A DNA stretch of 64,000 bases from Nemophila menziesii (taxonomy: Eukaryota; Streptophyta; Magnoliopsida; Boraginales; Hydrophyllaceae): NCBI GenBank assembly GCA_029959085.1, contig JARWIR010000043.1, positions 1,860,001-1,924,000 of the forward strand. Reading direction: 5' to 3'. The position numbers were made by a program, and so were the translations under genes. The notes under the pieces were generated by a model. The model was not told the origin of the DNA, made no database searches, and saw only the letters and a list, made by a program, of their open reading frames with translations. Of this stretch, positions 57,081-64,000 are shown piece after piece; the first letter of the stretch is position 1, and each line of letters opens with the position of its first letter.

Positions 57081-57969
57081 GTTTGACAAATCAAAATACA
57101 CAAGTTTGCCAGTAAAGAGTTTTTAACAAAAATGATTTTGGCCAATTTAACTGAGTAAGAGACCGGTAAATGGAGAACTCCCCCTTTATCTATGCATATT
57201 TTTGAAATAAAAAGGGGTTTAGAAGTTTTACGTAAAAACATTTAGTATTTAAATTTTGTAAAAACTTCCCCTTACTCAAGGCATAAGACAATTGCAAATT
57301 TGTGTTCAAAGATACTTTATAAAAAGGTTTGTAAAAAATATAAACGTATATCTTTGATCTTTCTCCCCTTTTGTCAACAACAAAAGGAAACAAGAGACAA
57401 TTTTGAATAGGATACAAAAGTTGAGGGACTTAGGTGAAATTTTTCAAAGTTAGAGGGACCTAAGTGCCATTTTTAAAATTCTAAGGATATAATAAGATAA
57501 GTTCACAAATAAAGGGATTGAAAGTCATTTTCAATAATAAGAAGGGGTCAAAATGAAATGTTCCAAACTAAAGGGACTAATATGGTATTTTTCAAAGTAT
57601 ATGGACTAAAATAAAAAAGATATGAGGACCAAAATGCAATTTTTTCAAGTAAGAGGGATCAATATGCAAAGTCACTTATAAGGTAAAGAAGAGATTAGTG
57701 ATGAGCAATAATAGCATAGCACTCAGTAATAGCAAGATGATACAAGATAAAAGTCATTTAGCACAAAAAACTTAACAAAATTAAAATTAGATAAACGATC
57801 TACCAATATAGTTTCAAGCTATTACAAGCTAAATAAAACCAAGTTCATAATCCATTCAAAACAAACACAACTAAAACTAAAAAAAGAGAACACTAAACGA
57901 CGTAAATAAATAAGAAATAAGAACAAAACAAACGCGGGATAACTAAGAGATAAAAACAATATCCGCAAC
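57081..57969 (-). other. Non-coding 3' region of the copia element
   Basis: At 57410-57670 the sequence repeats a phrase of the type 'agggac(t/c)aa(a/t)atg(c/a)aattttt' about eight times with a period near 35 bases, a degenerate tandem repeat. No gene is visible. Confidence 0.55.
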
Positions 57970-59118
57970 TTAACGATTTTCACAGGGAAGAGCGGCTTCG
58001 TGAACGGCGAACGAGAGAATATTAATGCACGACACTTCGCTTCTAATACACGATACTTTTTGTGTAAGGGTTTCCCTCTTCCTTTCCAAAACCTCGAACT
58101 TATGATCCACAAAATTTATAATTCGGTTTAATATGGATTCAAGACGTGACAAGTGAGAGGAATCGTCATTATGAGGATTTTGAAGAGGCACATTTTGGAT
58201 AGGAGAGGGTGGAATAGGACTACCTTCGAAAAGAGAGGAAGAAGTTTTGATGCTAGAAATAAGTTCTCCATCCCTTAAATTTTTGAGGTGTTTCTCAGGA
58301 ATGACCTTGTTATTGTAGATAACAAACTTCATTTTTCTAACGGATTTATAATCAACAATACAATTTGGATCAAAAATTTTGGTTCGCGAAAGAGAGAGAT
58401 TTAGACCAATGTTTTCAAATTAGAGGAGAGAGCTAAACCATAAGGGACACATAGAGTGCTTTGGCGGGCATGAGTCATCATTTTAGTCATAATAGCCGGA
58501 AATTTTATTTGCTTAGAATGATAAATACGATACATAATGTAATATTCGTAAGGAGAAATCATAGCATCGTGTTTTCCTTACAAAAAAACCATGTAAAACG
58601 ATTTTATATGTGATTTGAAAATCGGGAAAAAAGTTATACGCTTTTCGAAAATTTGACAATAGAACGGTTGGGTCGAGATGGATTTGGCAAGCCTCCATGA
58701 AAGCTTTAACAAGGTGAATAATGTCCATATCAATACTACCCAACCCAACATTCCAAAAACTATTGAAACCAAAGTTTTTAAAATTGAAGAAGGAAGCTAA
58801 AAAGGACTCTGTGGTTTTAATGGGTCTACTATTAACTCTAGATGAAATGGAGTTAAATTCACAATCATAAACAAGCTTAGAATAGAATTCTTCACAAAAG
58901 CTATTGGCAAGATTGATTTCAATAGAGAGGAAATTGATTAAACCTTGAAACTAAAGGAAGGTGTAGAAGCTTGTACCATTAACAAAGGCCGAAGTGAGGA
59001 TTTTTCTACCCGGATTGACATCAAATGGCTTGGAACCTTGAGGAGGAGCGGGTCCGCTTGTAGAACTTCCGGTCTTCTTTATCTTGGAGGATGAAGGACT
59101 TTCTTTTCTTGGAGGCAT
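57970..59118 (-). pseudogene. Additional ORF of the copia element, 2 breaks
   Basis: The reading starts at the ATG 59118 (MPPRKESPSSS), a Ser/Lys/Pro-rich basic start. It then shows a globular region with NSFCEEFYSKLVYDCEFNS and IDMDIIHLVKAFMEACQI, a CVPYGLALSS segment, a Pro-rich stretch (IPPSPIQNVPLQNP) and a coiled-coil tail (LESILNRIINFVDHKFEVLE), ending at 57970. A TAG at 58951-58953 and a frameshift near 58515 break it. The total is about 380 codons. Basic start, compact middle and coiled-coil end recall A ORF2. I infer an additional ORF of the 'plant transposon protein' kind but cannot confirm the family. Confidence 0.6.
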
Positions 59119-59892
59119 GATAGAGCAAGAGAGATTGATGGAGATGGGTTTTTAGATGATTTAGAGATGGGTCTAGAGAGAATAAGATGAAGGTGGGCGG
59201 GTTTTCAGAGAGAAAACAAGAGATAAAAACGAGTAGGGTTTTTAAATGAGAAGAGAAGAGGTTAAAAAGCTAAAAATCAGTCGTTTGGCGATTCAGTATC
59301 CGCGACCAGTATGCCGCTCCTAGGGCCGGTATGCCGGTCAGTAAAAACCCAGAAAAAATATATCGCGCCGGCATGCCGCTCAGCTCTTGTCTTGGGGACT
59401 AAAAATGCAATTTTTTACTTTTTCAAAAGTTCCGGAAACCAACCCGAACACTCCCCAATAGTTTGAGAGTGTTCAAAAACCCCCAAATAATTTTTTTTTC
59501 TAAGAAATATAATGTAGAGAGATCAAAAAATATAAGCAAACAGATTTTTGCAAAAAGCTCCTTGCAATTTCTAAAAAAGACAAAAAGACCCTATAAGGAC
59601 TAAACAATTTTAACTACTAAAAGTAAGGAAATGATAAAAACAGTAACACATAAGGAGAAACAAGTATACCAACAAAATAAGGAAATAAAACAAGATAAGG
59701 AAATAAATCACCGGATTTTCCTTTTACATGATTTGAACGTCCTTTAGAAGATCTTTTAATTCCTTGACGCTCATCACCAATAAAAACAACAAGGAATCTA
59801 AGGTATCCAAGGTAAAGTGGATCTAAGGGCATGATAAGTAGTTTTTACGATCCATGTTGGTTTTTTCTAACAGAGGTATTAATGAACAGAAT
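59119..59892 (-). other. Spacer between copia Gag remnant and additional ORF
   Basis: The stretch 59285-59390 repeats '(g)ccggtatgccgg' and 'gccggcatgccg' motifs like those of the LTR. A 71-codon frame at 59617-59832 with KRSSKGRSNHVKGKS has no recognised domain. Confidence 0.45.
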
Positions 59893-60270
59893 TCAAGGTT
59901 TTTTCTGATAAAAACATGTTGATATATGATGACCAATTTTTCCGAAATAAGTACAAATACTCTTTTTGCGACTAGGAAAATGACTAGAGGATTTTGAACA
60001 CGATTTTTTCTCGTTCTTTTGTTTTACCCAATTGTCACTCCAAAAAATCTTTCCTTCAAGAAATATAATTTCATCAAAAGGAGTAAGATTTAGATAAGGA
60101 TGATTTTTCAAGAGTTTAAACATGATAGAGAAAGTATCATCTGCCTTTTTAAAAGGTAAGGTATTTTCTTTCAAGAGATTTTGGTTTTCATCAATAGAGA
60201 AAATACTTTTAAAACAAGATTTTTCATTGTTTACCAAAATATATCTAAAGTAGGACAACAATTTAAACAT
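59893..60270 (-). pseudogene. Copia Gag zinc-knuckle remnant
   Basis: The 125-codon frame ends with CTYFGKIGHHISTC, the copia nucleocapsid knuckle CX2CX4HX4C with its second Cys changed to Phe. A Lys/Ser-rich segment precedes it, as in SIRE-type Gag. Upstream parts are decayed. Confidence 0.6.
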
Positions 60271-60406
60271 CTCTTTTGCTCAATTTTAAACTTTCCTAAT
60301 TAGAGATTATTTGAGTTGATTTGAAAATTAAGGATATCGAGAAGGGATGCGATATACATGTCATCATGATAAGTCGTACGGAATAACAAGGAGTTAGGAT
60401 AAATTA

Positions 60407-60556
60407 CTACCTCATGGCTTGATTTTGAATCATCCAAAGATCGGGATCTTCGAGTTTCATAAATTCTTCCATTCTTCTTCTCCAAGTGAAATAATAAGTG
60501 CCTACGAAACGCGTAGGTCTTGTAGAAGAAGAGTCTTCCAAAAGATTTAATTCCAT
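60407..60556 (-). pseudogene. Copia Gag N-terminal remnant
   Basis: The reading from the ATG 60556 gives RPTRFVGTYYFTWRRRMEEF and MKLEDPDLWMI, which match the 'F.G.NY..W..RM..FL...D..LW' start of copia Gag. A TAG stops it at 60407. It lies 50 bases inside the primer site. Confidence 0.65.
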
Positions 60557-60598
60557 GTCGTTTACTCTACAAATGATTAAGTTATTACCCTAGAGTTA

Positions 60599-60611
60599 GG
60601 ATCTGATACCA
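60599..60611 (-). other. Primer-binding site of the copia element (initiator Met tRNA type)
   Basis: TGGTATCAGATCC on the minus strand, next to the LTR end. The first ten bases match the usual initiator-methionine-type site of copia elements. Confidence 0.75.
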
Positions 60612-60613
60612 AT

Positions 60614-61053
60614 TGAAAGTACTAGAGGGGGGTGAATAGGATACTAATATAAATAATGTCTAATTATAAATCTTTTGGACAGTTATAAGTTTAAAGAAAA
60701 ACCTTCTAAGTCAAAATATCAAAACCTTAGAGGATCATGCAATGGTGTAACTATATGTTTGATATAAATGAAAAGACGAGCAATCAATATATGATAAGGG
60801 ATAGAAAATACACAATGATGTATAATGGTTCGGTTATCCCTACTCCACTACCTAAGGTAGCCACCTTAGGATTTTCAAGCTTCTTAACTAAGCTTCCGTG
60901 TCTCTCTTAACCGGGGTGAGAACACAATACCCTTACAACTACTTTGATACCACGAAGCAAACTCTTGTGCTATCGCAACACAAGGAAACCGAGCATACTC
61001 CCTATACTCACTCTCTTAATCTCTCTATTACAAAGACTTTATCTAAGAGGATA
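60614..61053 (-). repeat. 5' LTR of the copia element, truncated
   Basis: It matches 56071-56510 with scattered differences and stops matching near 61053. About 550 bases of its promoter-bearing half are missing. Confidence 0.78.
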
Positions 61054-61079
61054 TTTCTCATCATATTCTTAAATCTAGT

Positions 61080-61430
61080 AGAACCTCATAACTAGTAGAA
61101 GAAATAGAAGGATAAGTGCATACAAGCAAACCTGGGCTATATTTCTCATCTTTGTCTTACATCTTTATTTTATTTTATTAGTCTTTAGTTTAATCATTAT
61201 TCTCTCCACAATTATTCATATTTACTGTTATTGTCTTTTAATTCCACAAGCTAATTCTTACTACACTTTCTTGTAATCCATTTGTATAACACACTTAGTC
61301 TCTGAGAAAAAATCTAACTTATCATTAAAACTTTCATACGACCTATAATACTTGCACTGAGTAGCGTGATTGGTTATGGTGATAGTCGTACTTTTATTAA
61401 CATTGTTTTATCACACCTTACCAGCCAACA
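61080..61430 (+). repeat. 3' end of an Athila-type LTR
   Basis: The sequence follows the U5 pattern of the other plus-strand LTRs ('actagtag', 'cttagtctctgagaaaaaatc', 'catacgacctataatacttgca', 'ttgttttatcacacc') and ends CCAGCCAACA. The U3 part is missing. Confidence 0.6.
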
Positions 61431-62396
61431 CCAACGCTTGGAAAGTATTTCAAAACGAGGATTCACTTTTTTATTTTCAAGTTCTAAATAGAAAATATTC
61501 CTATAAAAGTAATTTTCTAGAAATAAATACAAGCATAACATTGTTATCATTTGGGTCTTTACCCAAGTGAAAGTGCTCCCTTTAGCTCAATTTTTAAGTG
61601 GGTCCTAGACCTCTTTATAGGTCTGGACAAAGACGAAAGTTGTTCGTCTTACTTCGGTAATGAATTTCGTGTATTCACTTGTGTAAAACAAATGGAAGGT
61701 GAATGAGAAATTGAGTGTTAAATGTGAGGTATATGAAGAGTTTTGGAAAAGTAAGGAAATAATAGTCACTTAGTATATGGTTCTTAGCACTTAAGGATTG
61801 GGCCCTTGAGGGCACCATCTTTTGGGCTTGGGCTTGGGCTTGGCTGGACTATACTTTTTATAAATTAAAACGTTGTCGTCTTTAACGTTTTAATTTTTTA
61901 AAACAGCACTCTTCTTCCTCAAACGTCATCTCCCATGTCTGAAACGTTGCAGGTCAGATTTAAACAGGTGCTTCTACACCTATAAATACTTGGCCAAAAA
62001 TCATTTTCATTCATTCATTTTTTTTTTCAAACAAATAACATACAAGAGAGATTAAACACATTTTAAAGTTCGAAGTTCTGCATATTTTCAAGTGTATGAT
62101 ATTTGCAGTGTTGATCGTTGTATCCTGGAGGTTGAAGCCATTACAAAACGTAAGACACCAGTGCATGGCTAATAAACCTTAAAGACATAGGATCCAACCC
62201 TACCCTCGATCAGTAACAGGTTTTCTGTTAATTTTCATTTTTGTCATTTCTGCATTTTAGTTTTTCCTCCATTTTTGCTTTCTGAATCAAAATAAATCAC
62301 TGGTGATAACAAACATTTCCTCCGATTGGAAAAGCTTGTTAAAAAGTAAAAATTGCTTTTGCAATATAAACTTTGTTGTATAGGTATTGGATAAAA
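61431..62396. other. Unassigned sequence with promoter-like features
   Basis: TATAAATA at 61981-61988, preceded by a 'gggctt' triple repeat (about 61828-61850), suggests a promoter, perhaps inside an LTR of a further element. I cannot find its second copy or its ends. It may be another insertion in LINE L2. Confidence 0.3.
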
Positions 62397-63000
62397 TATT
62401 AAATCATTGTTGGGTTCCGGGTTTAGCTAGCATCCATAAACCTCATGTACCAACCCTTTTCTGGGTCGCTCATCTCAGTAATAGTGAGGGCAGGAGATTG
62501 AATTGCCAACTCCTACACAATATTTACTCGTAATATTGTTAAAAAATAAATCTCTTAGTTTATATTTTGGATGTTACTCGGAAAGATAGGGTTGTATAGA
62601 CCCTTTTAAACTCTGAACATGTTTTAGTCAAAAAATGCTACTTCGTACTTAAGTAAGAACAAGAGTTAATCAATAAGATAAATAGGGGACTCAAAGGAGG
62701 GTCGTCTTTTTGTCCCCCTAAGTATCTTTGGAATGTTATTTGGGGCGTTTGGGTTAATCCAAAATTTAAGTAATATATTATGTAAGACGTCTAAAAATGC
62801 TTTGCCTACTAAAGATAACAGATTTAATCACAAATGTTCTTCTATAAATTTCTGTAACTTGTGTAATTCAAAGATTGAATCTATAGAGCATGTATTAGTT
62901 CATTATGGTCATGTAAGTGCTACGGGATTTGAGAGCCATATTAATCATATTACTTGTAATGATTCCACGTCTACGATTTCTTTTTTTGCATACATCTGAG
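62397..63000 (+). pseudogene. LINE L2 zinc-binding region remnant
   Basis: Plus-strand translation gives WVPGLASIHKPHVPTLFW, then KYLWNVIWGVWVNPKFK and CKTSKNALPTKDNRFN and FCNLCNSKIESIEHVLVHY. These are the successive landmarks of the zinc-binding domain in plant LINE ORF2. Frame changes and stops separate them. It has the same orientation as the RT remnants at 53745-56065 and may be the continuation of the same copy. Confidence 0.72.
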
Positions 63001-63046
63001 GCGCTAAAACACGCCGAAGTTGATATTACTCAACTAAAAAAAACTC

Positions 63047-64000
63047 TCAAAGAGAGGTTAAAACTAGTCTAGAAGTTGCTATACCACTCCTATCCTTAGT
63101 TAAAATGTCCCATAAATAATCTGGAGGATCTTCATAAAGCTTTATGCCTTCGCTCATGTCCGCTCCTCTTTTTGCAAGCATATCCGCACAAGAGTTTGCT
63201 TCACGATAGATCGGGTGAATCGTGATATCAGGATATGTCTTAAGTATATCATTACAATCTCGACTAACATGGCAATTCCAACCGTTAGAGCTACCACCGC
63301 CCTTCACTAGCGCATGTAGCTCTCTTGAGTCGGTTTCAACATGTAGTACTTTTATACCCCGGCTTAATGCCCAACGCAGCCCATAATGTAGCGCCAAAAC
63401 TTCCGAGTGAAATGGGGACTTCACCACACAAGGGCCCGAAAACCCTGCAATAAAACCTCCATCCACATCTCTTAATAACCCACCAATACCCGCTTTAATT
63501 TGATTATTATCACAGCTCCCATCAATGTTCATCTTAGCCATACCATTAGGTTTCGTCCATTTGATTAACACATTTTTAGCGGACTTTATAATCCCACCAT
63601 CACACTCGGCTCCCCAAGCTGCTATACTATCAGTTGCAAGCTTGGCGGTTTCTTTTTTTAATCCCTCAAGGCGCGGAGTAGCTGATGTTGAGTCAAAGAG
63701 AGCTTCGTTCCTTCGGCTCCAGATTACGCTCACTGCTGATGCGAAAATAATTCTCCATTCCAGTCCACCAACTGTATTTTTAGTTTTCAGGTTCGCTTCT
63801 ATCCACCTCTGTACGTTGCAAGACTGTTGGGCCTGTATTGAATGGGCCTCTGATCCGCTGGCCCTGTTTTGATCCAGTATATTACTTCTGTCCAGTAGCT
63901 GATGGAAATGCAACAGGTCCTTGGGAAGTTCATTTTCATTTGACCGCACAGCATCTGTTATTTTAATCTTTGTACAAGAGCACGGAAAAACTGCAGAATT
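63047..64000 (-). CDS. LINE L3 ORF2, RNase H end (partial, open at window edge)
   Basis: The reading is open from the window edge to the stop at 63047, more than 315 codons. It contains WRIIFASAVSVIWSRRNEALF and then an RNase H-like domain with MNIDGSCDNN, SEVLALHYGLRWA, VETDSRELHALVKGG and IYREANSCADMLA. The expected acidic residues (Asp, Glu, Asp, Asp) are all present. RNase H removes RNA from the RNA-DNA hybrid during target-primed copying. Unlike L1 it has no internal duplication and no visible break. The apparent Met-like start at 63949 is a GTG, so it is not a real start. Confidence 0.8.
   Translation of the reverse strand, partial: NSAVFPCSCTKIKITDAVRSNENELPKDLLHFHQLLDRSNILDQNRASGSEAHSIQAQQSCNVQRWIEANLKTKNTVGGLEWRIIFASAVSVIWSRRNEALFDSTSATPRLEGLKKETAKLATDSIAAWGAECDGGIIKSAKNVLIKWTKPNGMAKMNIDGSCDNNQIKAGIGGLLRDVDGGFIAGFSGPCVVKSPFHSEVLALHYGLRWALSRGIKVLHVETDSRELHALVKGGGSSNGWNCHVSRDCNDILKTYPDITIHPIYREANSCADMLAKRGADMSEGIKLYEDPPDYLWDILTKDRSGIATSRLVLTSL

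Larger units (their letters stand above)
56066..61053 (-). mobile_element. Non-autonomous copia-type LTR retrotransposon (SIRE/Maximus-like ends)
   Basis: Related LTRs at 56071-57062 and 60614-61053, an initiator-Met-type primer site and a polypurine tract define a minus-strand copia element. The right LTR is cut short at 61053. The LTRs differ by several percent, so it is older than A and I. Inside are decayed Gag pieces and a long additional ORF. I find no protease, integrase, RT or RNase H. Confidence 0.82.

Overview
This window looks like a transposon-dense, AT-rich stretch of a flowering-plant nuclear genome, probably a eudicot. The evidence is Athila-type Ty3/gypsy elements with an Asp-tRNA-type primer site, a copia element with an initiator-Met-type primer site and the 'ctagaggggggtgaata' LTR start seen in SIRE/Maximus-like elements, plant LINE fragments with an RNase H tail, and hAT- and Mutator-type miniature elements. 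I recognise no host protein gene, tRNA or rRNA. The species cannot be named from this sequence.

Layout. (1) 1-23786: element A, an Athila-type LTR retrotransposon on the minus strand; its left LTR is cut by the window edge. Its gag-pol is broken, but the second ORF (ORF2) is open. (2) 5508-16767: element I, a plus-strand Athila-type element inserted in the integrase end of A. Its two 1478-bp LTRs look identical, it has a perfect 5-bp target duplication (GTTTT), and its gag-pol is one unbroken 1747-codon frame. (3) 23787-25511: an older minus-strand LTR into which A inserted. (4) 25513-40206: degraded plus-strand element B, which carries a hAT-type element (27671-28965), an LTR-like block (29038-30548) and the non-autonomous minus-strand element C (32541-39827, target duplication CCTCC). 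(5) 40207-44215: LINE debris, including a tiny retroposon with a 17-bp target duplication. (6) 44346-48585: an LTR piece (F) and the 5' half of Athila-type element D. (7) 48586-53382: unassigned sequence, a solo LTR and a cluster of miniature inverted-repeat elements. (8) 53745-63000: one plus-strand LINE (L2) apparently cut apart by a solo LTR and a non-autonomous copia element. (9) 63047-64000: the RNase H end of a minus-strand LINE (L3), open at the window edge.

How the parts work together. Element I has every cis and trans part expected of an autonomous element: LTR promoter, primer site, Gag, protease, RT, RNase H, integrase and polypurine tract. It also has a shortened ORF2. A could be mobilised only by borrowed enzymes. 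C and the copia element keep replication signals but not a full enzyme set, so they look non-autonomous.

Most interesting signals. Every Athila-type LTR start I can see carries a 10-26-10 inverted repeat with constant spacing and compensatory stem changes. The region between pol and the 3' LTR carries up to five spaced copies of a polypurine-tract-like motif, one next to a small hairpin with compensatory changes. GC-rich palindromic or direct repeat arrays, different in sequence in each element, sit at the same place between pol and ORF2.
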